Assembly (NCBI GenBank): GCA_900555635.1
Contig: USLU01000091.1
Span: 1 to 19,006 of the forward strand
Reading direction: 5' to 3'
DNA: 19,006 bases
Source of the DNA: an uncultured Bacteroides sp.
GTDB lineage: Bacteria; Bacteroidota; Bacteroidia; Bacteroidales; Bacteroidaceae
Shown here: positions 10,197 to 16,792 of the stretch, piece by piece
Layout: each line of letters starts with the position of its first letter
How positions within the stretch are numbered: the stretch's first letter is position 1
The notes under the pieces: model-generated
The model's database searches: none
What the model saw: the letters and a program-made list of their open reading frames with translations, nothing else
What the model was told of the DNA's origin: nothing
Program-made: the position numbers and the translations under genes

Positions 10197-10396
10197 TGTT
10201 AGAGGATTTTATAAGATCTTTTACGTCCATTTGAAGGACTTCTGCTATCTGAAATAAGACTTCCAAACTGGGCTGTCTTCTATTGCAAACATAAGAATTG
10301 ACAATACAGAAACTTTTTCCAGTTTTTTTGCCAGCTAGGTTTGTTTGATACCTTTTCTTCAAATACTTTTTTTATCCGATTCATGGTTTTGTCCAT
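10189..10396 (-). pseudogene. broken XRE-type helix-turn-helix regulator of the defence operon
   Basis: Reading from ATG at 10396 gives M-D-K-T-M-N-R-I-K-K-V-F-E-E-K, then the frame is lost. The next frame reads I-K-Q-T-stop-L-A-K-K-L. A third frame reads K-S-F-C-I-V-N-S-Y-V-C-N-R-R-Q-P-S-L, then L-F-Q-I-A-E-V-L-Q-M-D-V-K-D-L-I, and ends at TGA 10189-10191. Joined, these make a compact 68-residue Cro/C1-type HTH protein of the kind often found before Bacteroidales restriction and defence genes. Two single-base losses and one TGG-to-TAG change inactivate it. Its stop overlaps the helicase ATG by 8 bp, so the intact gene was translationally coupled to the helicase. Confidence 0.85.
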
Positions 10397-10418
10397 TACA
10401 AAATTCTTAATTGTTAAA

Positions 10419-10426
10419 CAAAGATA
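10419..10426 (-). promoter_or_regulatory. -7 box of the defence operon promoter
   Basis: On the minus strand this reads TATCTTTG, an exact match to the Bacteroidetes -7 consensus TAnnTTTG. It lies 22 bp before the ATG of the broken regulator. A clear TTTG at -33 is not visible, only T-rich sequence at the right distance. The promoter is intact although the regulator is not. Confidence 0.6.
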
Positions 10427-10439
10427 TAAAACAATCTGC

Positions 10440-10799
10440 TATAAAAAGAGAAAAGAGGATGATTATTTCTCTTGGGAGGGTAAAAAAGAGGTGTAAAGTG
10501 TCTACTTAATATCCTTGTTTCATGGTATCACAGGTCTGATATACTATCTATTTGGATTAGAAAACTCTTTATACGAAAATGACGATATGCTCAGCTACAA
10601 AGTGCAATATCCATCTAATAGATGGAGGCACTTCGATGTTGAAAGCTGTGACAGATGAGTAGAGAATTAGCCGCGAACTGACGAATAAGGAAATGAATAC
10701 ATAAAGACACAATGAAACAATGAACTGACGGACAGGGAGAATTAACAACGGGTGGCTTTGCCAGTTAATCAGATTGTAGTGTCAAAATAGGTAGAGATG
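10440..10799. other. intergenic region, nothing recognised
   Basis: About 360 bp upstream of the defence operon promoter and beyond the decayed 3' end of the IS110 remnant. I see no open frame with protein-like composition, no clear promoter pair and no repeat. It may contain the diverged right end of the insertion sequence. Confidence 0.4.
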
Positions 10800-11753
10800 A
10801 ATTATAATCAGGGAATGGAACAAAGAATAGCCACATTTACTTTTTTTATATAACTTGGGTGTAACAGAATTTATTGAAGGAAGACCCTCGGGTGTTACTT
10901 GCGTCTCAAATGCATCCTATCAGTGTCTTTCTAAGATATTTATTTCCATGTATTACCTTTCGGGATTTAATTTTATTGGCACTTTCTTCATTACGAGCTT
11001 AAATCCCTGCTAAGAGACTAATGCGGAAGCCGTGAGAGACGATTTCATATCCACTTTGCGTTCTACAATAATAGTAGTAGCTGACCACTGTTTGCCCTAG
11101 GGGATTGTTTGTGAGTTATTTTGAAAGGTACTTATTGCTAAGCTCATTCATTTTCAATAGGCATTCTACCTTGTGTATTTTTGCTGAATCGATTTCCATC
11201 TTCAACTGCCGTATTACATCCACACCCGTTTCATTGACAATTCCGATTAGTGCATCTTTTATAATATCCGGTCCAACACGGTTAAGAGTACGTCTATGTA
11301 TCTGCTCTAATAATACTTCGGGGCTGTCACGCCATTAAGTATACACTCCAATGCATTTTTATAACTTTTTGAATCTGTTATTACACCATTGTAGACAGAC
11401 ATTCAACTTGGGAAATTTATAGACAAATTTTTTGTTTAAGTCGAATATCCGACGGTCATACTGACAAAGGTGCTGAATTCCCGTTACTCTTCCTGCCAGG
11501 AAATTGTTTAATATAATAGGAATTCTCTAACTTTAGTGAAAAATAATTTTCATGAACTCGCCAAATAGGTATCCGATAGACTCTGGTACTTTGTTATTGC
11601 AACTTCGCCTATTGCATTTTCAATTAATAAATTGCGAAATTTGTCTAATTTACTAGTTAAGATACCAAACTTCTCTTGAATTTTATCTCCATTCTCACCT
11701 AATATGCACACAAAAACACTATCATTGTGAACTTCAACCACAATTTTTCTCAT
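10800..11753 (-). pseudogene. degenerate IS110-family transposase
   Basis: Fragments in several frames line up with an IS110 transposase from start to end. From ATG 11753: M-R-K-I-V-V-E-V-H-N-D-S-V-F-V-C-I-L, then I-L-T-S-K-L-D. Later come I-P-I-W-R-V-H-E-N and Y-Y-I-K-Q-F-P-G-R-K-S. An internal deletion of roughly 35 codons follows, then Q-Y-D-R-R-I-F-D-L-N-K-K-F-V-Y, E-V-L-L-E-Q-I-H-R-R-T and V-I-R-Q-L-K-M-E-I-D. The C-terminal domain is S-A-T-T-I-I-V-E, R-N-E-E-S-A-N-K-I-K-S-R-K-V-I-H-G-N-K-Y-L-R-K-T. Several stops and frameshifts interrupt it. The first catalytic aspartate of the DEDD domain (usual D-V-H-K-D) reads E-V-H-N-D, so the enzyme is dead. The left limit is approximate. Confidence 0.85.
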
Positions 11754-11866
11754 GGGACATAAGATTTATGGCATAGATCACGGTAAATAAAAAAGTATTT
11801 GTGGCTCACACACTGAGACCACTTCACCAACAAGGATGAGAGTAGTCTTGTTTTTTATCTAAGCTT
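11754..11866 (-). mobile_element. IS110 upstream non-coding end (possible bridge-RNA region)
   Basis: This is the stretch upstream of the dead transposase. It shares a patchy match with the region before the second IS110 fragment: on the minus strand TAAGC, then AAAAA, then GAC-T-ACTC, against TAAGC...AAAAA...GACCACTC at 17769-17799. The match starts at a similar distance from the ATG in both. A stem-loop lies at 11801-11822 (GTGG-CTCA pairing with TGAG-CCAC, one bulged base). In IS110-group elements this end is known to encode the guide (bridge) RNA. That this relic does so is inference. Confidence 0.45.
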
Positions 11867-11972
11867 AGGAACAGGATTCAATTATAAAACTCGCATCTTG
11901 TAGTTTCCCACTTTACACAAAATAGTGGACGGCGTAAGATATAAGATAATTATAGCTGAATCCTGTTTCTTA
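11865..11972. repeat. 108-bp inverted-repeat structure
   Basis: The outer arms TTAGGAACAGGATTCA (11865-11880) and TGAATCCTGTTTCTTA (11957-11972) are complementary at 14 of 16 positions. A smaller dyad CCACT...AGTGG lies inside. It adjoins the IS110 end and could be a small non-autonomous element, the original target site of the insertion, or a terminator-like hairpin. No coding potential is seen between the arms. Confidence 0.5.
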
Positions 11973-12127
11973 TTTATATAATATTTTGAGCACTTCCTAT
12001 TAAACAAAACTGTATGGTGAACTTTTTGTCGTCATTATCTTCCCTAAAAGTATTTCTACTTTACCTTTTTTGTTAATTCATTTAATTGTTCTTGAGCTTT
12101 ATATATTTCCAAACGTTCCTTGAGAAA

Positions 12128-13963
12128 TTAAAAAATTGAAGGGTGAACGGAGAACTCGTTTATCTTATTCCAACCATCCCCCAGCGAGTATATCAGTTCG
12201 TTGACAAAAGCCTCGTCAGGGGTTATGTCGCTGAGTATTTCTCGCACATACACTTTGTGGTTAATAGAATGAAAATTACCCTTTGTATTTGGACCAGCGC
12301 AATACTTCCACAACTTCGCATCCTGTTTCCAGTAATGTACATTAACGCATGCAGCCAATGTTTCCTCGCTGCGACCTGCAGTTCTGAAGTCTTGCCCTTT
12401 CTTGATATTATACTTACTAGTTACAAGTCGCATCAGTTTCCGGGTAAGTTTCTCTTCCGGTGGAGCTTCCTTACCTAGTTTCTTAATGTCTGAATAGAAC
12501 AAGTCATGGGACACATTATCTGCATATTCGCGAATACGCTGCTTGCATAGTACCTTCGACTCATTGCTTTGCACCATATCCATAAGGTCATGGTATACCT
12601 CAACTGGTACTTGTACATTCTTTAATCTCACGAGTGCCTGGTGTATTTCCTCCATTTCAGGGAATACAAACTCACAAGTGTCATAAATGTTGTATGTGAT
12701 ACCATCCTTCTCAATACAATAGATAAAGTTCTCGTTATATCCCTTCTTAAATGCAGGAATATGATATTCGTGCGATTCAAAATTCTCTCCCAAAACTGTA
12801 ATCACGCCATCGTGAGCCAATCGAGGTTCTCCAACCTTGTAAGCTATCGATCCGTCTTTGGCTATGGTAAGTTGTGCAAAGTAATACAGATTATTTTTCT
12901 TTTTCTCTGCATACGTGATGACGCATCCTTTGAAACGTTCTATCATATACTGAGGCAGTGCCTCCCTTATACAATAGTCCTTAATCAGTATCTGACGGAA
13001 GATATTCTTGATAGTGGCCGCCTCAATCTCAGATTTAATCATCACATCTTGGGTAGGAATTTTCTTTTCTATCAGTTCCATTTTCTCTTTCAAATGTCTA
13101 TAATCCAAAGTTTGGTGTTCGCTATCAGAAAGTTTTTCCTCCTGGTCTTTGTCACCAACGATACGAATGCAGATTTGTTTTCTACGCTTGTCCTTCTCAT
13201 GCCAACCTTCAAAGCTATTGCCAAACAGCTTTTTGATGTACTCCCTTGATTTCTGCTCTATCAAATTTCGTAACTTTTCTACACCTGTTTCGGTGGTATG
13301 ACAGGCTATCTCAATCCATGAGGTAGAGAGCATATCACGCAACAGTTCATCTTCTTTCCTGAACTCTGCATCCTGTGCTTTCAATAATGTAGGCTTTTTG
13401 TACTCTATTGGATTAACAGACACGTACTTCAAATAGGTTGTAAGAAAGTCCTGCAGCACACTTCGAATAAGATAAGCCTGCGATTCCTCAAAGTGTTCTA
13501 TATCACTGAATCCTAGGAAAGGTATGTGGTTCTTGTTACCTTTTCTAAAAACAGACGGATGGTTATAGTATTCCTTCGTTCCCTTCTTTTTCTTGGAAGA
13601 AAAATAGATTCGTTTTTCATCAAACTCCAAATGATATACCGGAGAATCTTTCTTGTTATTCTTTTTTACCTTATCTTCCTCGGCAAAAGTCAATGTGCGC
13701 GCAGTCAAGAGATTATCGTAATCGAAACTAATATGCAGGCCCAACTCCTCACCCGCACTTCTCCCTTTATTATATATGCTACTGCAAGTGCCACAAATTA
13801 GTTTACCATGGGCATAGCTCAAGGTTTTATTACGATTTGGAATCATTGACAACAATAGGTTTAGCATATTGTTAGTATGGATACCTTCATCGTAAGCAGG
13901 ACGATAGGTAATCTGTTTAATTTTGACATTAACTTTCTTCAGACATTCCTGCAGCAGTGCCAT
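12128..13963 (-). CDS. unrecognised 611-residue protein, probably truncated at both ends
   Basis: I do not recognise a family. The frame is long and protein-like: a single C-x2-C (C57, C60), a lysine-rich patch near 100-130, a helical middle (200-340), then an alternating strand/helix C-terminal half. That half includes R-T-A-G-R-S-E-E-T-L-A-A-C-V-N-V-H-Y-W at about 527-545 and ends V-H-P-S-I-F. No membrane segment or signal peptide is visible. Two oddities suggest a fragment. After the TAA at 12128-12130 the same frame continues for 23 protein-like codons (F-L-K-E-R-L-E-I-Y-K-A-Q-E-Q-L) to a TAG at 12056, so the TAA is probably a premature stop. Also, the assigned ATG lies directly beside the end of an unrelated GC-rich phage-like fragment, and the preceding in-frame codons K-K-E-K-L-T look native, so the real start may be lost. 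No promoter is visible. Confidence 0.5.
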   Translation of the reverse strand: MALLQECLKKVNVKIKQITYRPAYDEGIHTNNMLNLLLSMIPNRNKTLSYAHGKLICGTCSSIYNKGRSAGEELGLHISFDYDNLLTARTLTFAEEDKVKKNNKKDSPVYHLEFDEKRIYFSSKKKKGTKEYYNHPSVFRKGNKNHIPFLGFSDIEHFEESQAYLIRSVLQDFLTTYLKYVSVNPIEYKKPTLLKAQDAEFRKEDELLRDMLSTSWIEIACHTTETGVEKLRNLIEQKSREYIKKLFGNSFEGWHEKDKRRKQICIRIVGDKDQEEKLSDSEHQTLDYRHLKEKMELIEKKIPTQDVMIKSEIEAATIKNIFRQILIKDYCIREALPQYMIERFKGCVITYAEKKKNNLYYFAQLTIAKDGSIAYKVGEPRLAHDGVITVLGENFESHEYHIPAFKKGYNENFIYCIEKDGITYNIYDTCEFVFPEMEEIHQALVRLKNVQVPVEVYHDLMDMVQSNESKVLCKQRIREYADNVSHDLFYSDIKKLGKEAPPEEKLTRKLMRLVTSKYNIKKGQDFRTAGRSEETLAACVNVHYWKQDAKLWKYCAGPNTKGNFHSINHKVYVREILSDITPDEAFVNELIYSLGDGWNKINEFSVHPSIF

Positions 13964-13984
13964 TGTGAGTTTCTCCTTCTTTCC

Positions 13985-14213
13985 ACCCTGAACCGCTTGT
14001 ACTCGTCGAGTGTCAGCCGCAATGTCTTGGAGTCGAGCGCCATCGTGACCGAATCCACCCGCATGTGCTTCACCTCCGAAAGCAGCGCGTACTATTCGAT
14101 TGGTAACGGTCCCGTTCCGTCCTCAGCCGCACGGCATGACTGTGTTGCAACCATACGACACCACCGAGAATCACGACAGCAGCCAACGGGCATTTTACCG
14201 GAATTCTATTCAT
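13985..14213 (-). pseudogene. fragment of a small membrane-anchored coiled-coil protein, phage-like
   Basis: From ATG 14213 the frame reads M-N-R-I-P-V-K-C, a hydrophobic segment L-A-A-V-V-I-L-G-G-V-V-W-L, then H-A-V-R-L-R-T-E-R-D-R-Y. A single-base loss near 14095 shifts the frame. The next frame continues naturally with Y-A-L-L-S-E-V-K-H-M-R-V-D-S and T-L-R-L-T-L-D-E-Y-K-R-F-R, and is cut off near 13985. An N-terminal anchor followed by a coiled coil resembles spanin-like or DUF6549-type proteins of Bacteroidales prophages, a resemblance I could not test. The start overlaps the upstream frame by 8 bp, as in phage gene clusters. Confidence 0.45.
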
Positions 14214-14388
14214 AGGTCATCGTATTCTCAGGGATAAACCATAGAAAATCATCCAAATATGCCTCCTTTAATAGCACCAGCGCACCGCGGTTTTTCTTCC
14301 TTCTGGAAGCGAGGTCTTCCACGACCAATCCGTGCCGGTCCGCCAGTTCGTCGAGTCTCAACTCGGAAAGCTCCGCCGAGACTACGTT
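14206..14388 (-). pseudogene. 3' fragment of a small phage-like gene
   Basis: Sixty open codons ending in TAG at 14206-14208 have no start codon. The peptide includes A-E-L-S-E-L-R-L-D-E-L-A-D-R-H-G, then D-L-A-S-R-R-K-K-N-R-G-A-L-V-L-L-K-E-A-Y. Its GC content is visibly higher than that of both flanks. Its stop overlaps the start of the next fragment (A-TGA-style overlap of 8 bp), so the two were consecutive genes of one transcription unit. The 5' part is missing at about 14390-14405, beside a run of seven G. Function unknown. Confidence 0.45.
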
Positions 14389-14522
14389 TCACGTTTATTG
14401 GGGGGGCAATGTATCAATAATATTCATTCGGAGTATCTGTAAAAATGTTATATGCCGGATATGGGTTCGGTATACTTCGCCTGAGAGGTTCTTTTTGCAG
14501 AAGTAGTTTTTTGAGTATAATG

Positions 14523-14582
14523 GTAAATATATTAATTATTAGATACTATATTTGGATTTAAGCGTTAATATATTTACTTTTG
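14523..14582 (+). promoter_or_regulatory. hipBA promoter with paired operator sites
   Basis: A -33 TTTG at 14551-14554 and a -7 TACTTTTG at 14575-14582 are separated by 20 bp, matching the Bacteroidetes promoter form. Two 13-bp arms are perfect reverse complements: GTAAATATATTAA at 14523-14535 and TTAATATATTTAC at 14565-14577. Each arm contains the self-complementary core AATATATT. The second covers the -7 box. Centre-to-centre distance is 42 bp, four helical turns, which would place two HipB dimers on one DNA face. Autorepression by HipB is known for hip operons; its action here is inferred. Confidence 0.7.
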
Positions 14583-14586
14583 TGCT

Positions 14587-14907
14587 ATGATGACAAATTC
14601 TATAACCCGGGCGATGTCCAATCCGGAGATTATTGCGGAGTTGGGCAGAAGATTCAAGGAATACAGGCTGGCTGGCAAGCTCACCCAAAAAGAGGCCGCC
14701 GAGCAGGCCGGTGTAAGCCTTGTTACTTTACGGCAGTTTGAGAATGGAAATGCCTGTAACATCAACATGGGTAATTTTCTTGCACTCCTACGGGTAGCGG
14801 ACTGTCTGGAACAAATGGATGAGCTGTTGCCGGAAATACCTGTTTCGGCATACGTGCTGGAAGAAATGAAGAGTAAAAAACCGAAAAGGGTGAGACATGG
14901 AAAATAA
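14587..14907 (+). CDS. hipB: HipB-type antitoxin, XRE-family repressor
   Basis: A DNA-binding antitoxin of 106 residues that should neutralise the HipA kinase and repress the operon. The helix-turn-helix runs from about residue 20 to 75, with R-R-F-K-E-Y-R-L, L-T-Q-K-E-A-A-E-Q-A-G-V and L-R-Q-F-E-N-G. The tail is basic (S-K-K-P-K-R-V-R-H-G-K). ATG 14587 almost coincides with the transcription start predicted from the -7 box. M10 at 14614 (M-S-N-P-E-I-I) is therefore the likelier start, giving 97 residues. The end overlaps hipA by 11 bp, so the pair is translationally coupled. Confidence 0.85.
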   Translation: MMTNSITRAMSNPEIIAELGRRFKEYRLAGKLTQKEAAEQAGVSLVTLRQFENGNACNINMGNFLALLRVADCLEQMDELLPEIPVSAYVLEEMKSKKPKRVRHGK

Positions 14908-16456
14908 TATTGTGAATGTTATGCTATGGGGTGAAGAGGTAGGGAAGCTTTATTGGGACGAAAGGAACAGAAGGGCCATCTTTAACTATCATCCGGATTT
15001 CGTAAAGAAAGGCTTGGAAATAGCTCCGCTGACCGCTTCTGTAAAGGGTGGGGCAGCAAAAGGTATGCCTATATCCGGCAATAAGGATAAACTCTATCAG
15101 GGATTGCCGCCGTTTCTGGCAGACTCTTTGCCTGACCGGTGGGGAAATATGGTTTTTGACCGGTGGGCCGCGCAGAACCGTATCCCGAAACGTATGCTCA
15201 CTCCGGTAGATAAGCTCTCTTTCATCGGGAAACGAGGGATGGGGGCTTTTGAGTTCGTTCCGGCCACTCCCGGACTGGAATCTTCTTCTGCTCTTCAGAT
15301 AGACAGTTTGTACCAACTGTCACGCCGTATTTTTGAAGAACGGGAAGAGGTGTCGGTGCAAGAAGACGAGACGTTGCATCTGCAAAGTATCTATGAGGTA
15401 GGAACTTCTGCCGGGGGACAGCACCCGAAAGCCATTATCGCCATTCATGAAACCACACATGATATACGTTCGGGCCAGGTGCCCTTGCCCGAAGGCTATA
15501 CTTATTACATCCTGAAATTTTCGGAAGGAGAAGATTTTCCTTTTACACAAATGGAAATGGCGTACTATGAGATGGCAAAGGAAGCCGGAGTGACCATGAT
15601 GCCCTCGCGGCTTATTGAGATAGAGGGGAAATATCACTTTCTGACGGAACGCTATGACAGGATAAACGGGGAGAAAGTACACACTCAGACGCTTGCTGCG
15701 ATGAATCCCGATGCAACAAGTTATGAAGATTTGTTCGAAGTGTGCCGGAGGCTGAATATTCCGGCCAGTGAGCAATCGGAACTCTACCGCCGGATGGTAT
15801 TCAATGTAATGGGTGGTAATGTGGATGACCACATCAAGAATTTTTCTTTCCTGATGGAGAAAGACGGGAAATGGCATATTACTCCGGCATACGATGTAAC
15901 ATTTACCACTAATTTGGACGGTGCAGCATACGAAAACATACACTGTATGAGTATTGCCGGAAAGAATGATGAAATAGTAGAAGATGACCTGCTACAGTTT
16001 GCGAAGCTGAACGGTATAAAGAATGCAAAAAAGATAATAGATGAAGTGGGTATTGCCATCGGCCATTTCTATGATCATGCCTCTGACCTGCAGATAGACG
16101 ACTACTGGAAGAACCGTATAGAGCAATATCTTTCGAGCTTGGTGCCTCTGGAGATAGGAGAGGCTATGAGGCATTATTTGCCTACACTTGTAGAGCCGTA
16201 TGAAACAGAAGACAACCTACAGGTATCGGAGGTTAACATCATAGAGAATACTCGGCATGACTTCCGCATAGAAGCAATGATTAACGGAAAACGGCAAAAA
16301 TATATTGCCGGTCGTAAAAGTGATTTGGCCGCTGAAATCATAGCTAAGGGCAGAAACAAGATGCCTACGGAGGATAAGAAAGCACTTGTGGAACGGCTGT
16401 TGCTGCCTTTGGCAAGAAGGGATAGTGAGAAAACAAATAGCAATAGCAGGAGATAG
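14897..16456 (+). CDS. hipA: HipA-type serine/threonine kinase toxin
   Basis: A 519-residue kinase toxin. Well-studied HipA proteins phosphorylate glutamyl-tRNA synthetase and induce dormancy; the target here is unknown. The N-terminal subdomain is at about 1-115, with L-P-P-F-L-A-D-S-L-P-D near 70-80. The glycine-rich loop is V-G169-T-S-A-G-G174, the probable ATP-binding lysine is in I-L-K207-F, the catalytic loop is G-G-N-V-D310-D-H-I-K-N315-F-S-F and the metal-binding motif is P-A-Y-D333. All active-site residues are present. The C terminus runs about 75-80 residues beyond the kinase core (from about 440, E-V-N-I-I-E-N onward), longer than the roughly 440 residues of classical HipA. ATG 14897 lies inside the end of hipB, with AAAGGGTGAG just upstream as a possible ribosome site. 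GC content is visibly higher than in the defence operon. Confidence 0.92.
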   Translation: MENNIVNVMLWGEEVGKLYWDERNRRAIFNYHPDFVKKGLEIAPLTASVKGGAAKGMPISGNKDKLYQGLPPFLADSLPDRWGNMVFDRWAAQNRIPKRMLTPVDKLSFIGKRGMGAFEFVPATPGLESSSALQIDSLYQLSRRIFEEREEVSVQEDETLHLQSIYEVGTSAGGQHPKAIIAIHETTHDIRSGQVPLPEGYTYYILKFSEGEDFPFTQMEMAYYEMAKEAGVTMMPSRLIEIEGKYHFLTERYDRINGEKVHTQTLAAMNPDATSYEDLFEVCRRLNIPASEQSELYRRMVFNVMGGNVDDHIKNFSFLMEKDGKWHITPAYDVTFTTNLDGAAYENIHCMSIAGKNDEIVEDDLLQFAKLNGIKNAKKIIDEVGIAIGHFYDHASDLQIDDYWKNRIEQYLSSLVPLEIGEAMRHYLPTLVEPYETEDNLQVSEVNIIENTRHDFRIEAMINGKRQKYIAGRKSDLAAEIIAKGRNKMPTEDKKALVERLLLPLARRDSEKTNSNSRR

Positions 16457-16465
16457 ACTGTTGTG

Positions 16466-16498
16466 AACCGTTGGATACGTGAGCCAGCGGTTTTTATA
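16466..16498 (+). terminator. first terminator after hipA
   Basis: AACCGTTGG (16466-16474) pairs with CCAGCGGTT (16484-16492) with one G-T pair, and TTTAT follows. It lies 9 bp after the hipA stop. Confidence 0.6.
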
Positions 16499-16524
16499 TG
16501 GGGGGAGTAGTAGGTTTGGAATGT

Positions 16525-16549
16525 AGCCAGTAGGTAACTGGCTTTTTTT
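16525..16549 (+). terminator. second terminator after hipA
   Basis: A perfect 7-bp stem, AGCCAGT (16525-16531) with ACTGGCT (16537-16543), has a 5-nt loop and runs into seven T. This is a classic rho-independent form and stronger than the hairpin just before it. The two in tandem isolate the hipBA operon from downstream DNA. Confidence 0.8.
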
Positions 16550-16792
16550 GTATATTGTATACAGGTAAAACATTATGAATTCATGGAATTTGAGGGACTA
16601 AAACAAGATGGATACATTTATTGCAAAACAAACTTTGTACAATAGCAGGAGTACATTCTGTAAAATTGAGATGCTTGCGGCTATCAATGGTTCAAAAATA
16701 AAATATTTATAATTTTTTAAACAGAGAAAACGCTGTTCTGTTTCTATGAATTTACATCTGATTATCAAATTATTAACTTAATAATAGTAGAT
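16550..16792. other. AT-rich spacer before the MFS relic
   Basis: No coding frame is seen. A 12-base repeat, CAATAGCAGGAG, occurs at the end of hipA (16441-16452) and again here (16640-16651) without other similarity. No confident promoter for the MFS gene is visible. Confidence 0.4.

Noticed and set aside
10000..10257. 85-codon plus-strand frame over the helicase start
   Set aside because: It is antisense to the helicase N terminus and the HTH relic, and its composition is not protein-like.
434..10396. Naming the operon DISARM, BREX or a Type I restriction system
   Set aside because: The SNF2 helicase plus methylase recalls class 1 DISARM, but no DUF1998 (DrmB), DrmA or phospholipase D gene is present. 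PglZ, Lon-like and HsdS/HsdR proteins are also absent.
12641..13249. 202-codon open frame on the plus strand
   Set aside because: It lies antisense to the 611-residue frame, has an odd Cys/Phe/Leu-rich composition and no family motif. It is a shadow of the opposite strand.
12128..13963. Assignment of the 611-residue protein to a PIWI/Argonaute-like (pPIWI_RE) family
   Set aside because: The order of elements in the C-terminal half and the R-E pair near the end gave a faint resemblance, but I could not identify a diagnostic motif. It is left as unrecognised.
15320..15943. 207-codon open frame on the minus strand
   Set aside because: It is fully antisense to the hipA kinase core, which has clear catalytic motifs, so the frame is a by-product.
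16441..16651. 12-base repeat CAATAGCAGGAG at 16441 and 16640 as target duplication or attachment site
   Set aside because: Nothing element-like lies between the copies, only terminators and spacer, and flanking bases do not match. Chance or a small rearrangement is enough to explain it.
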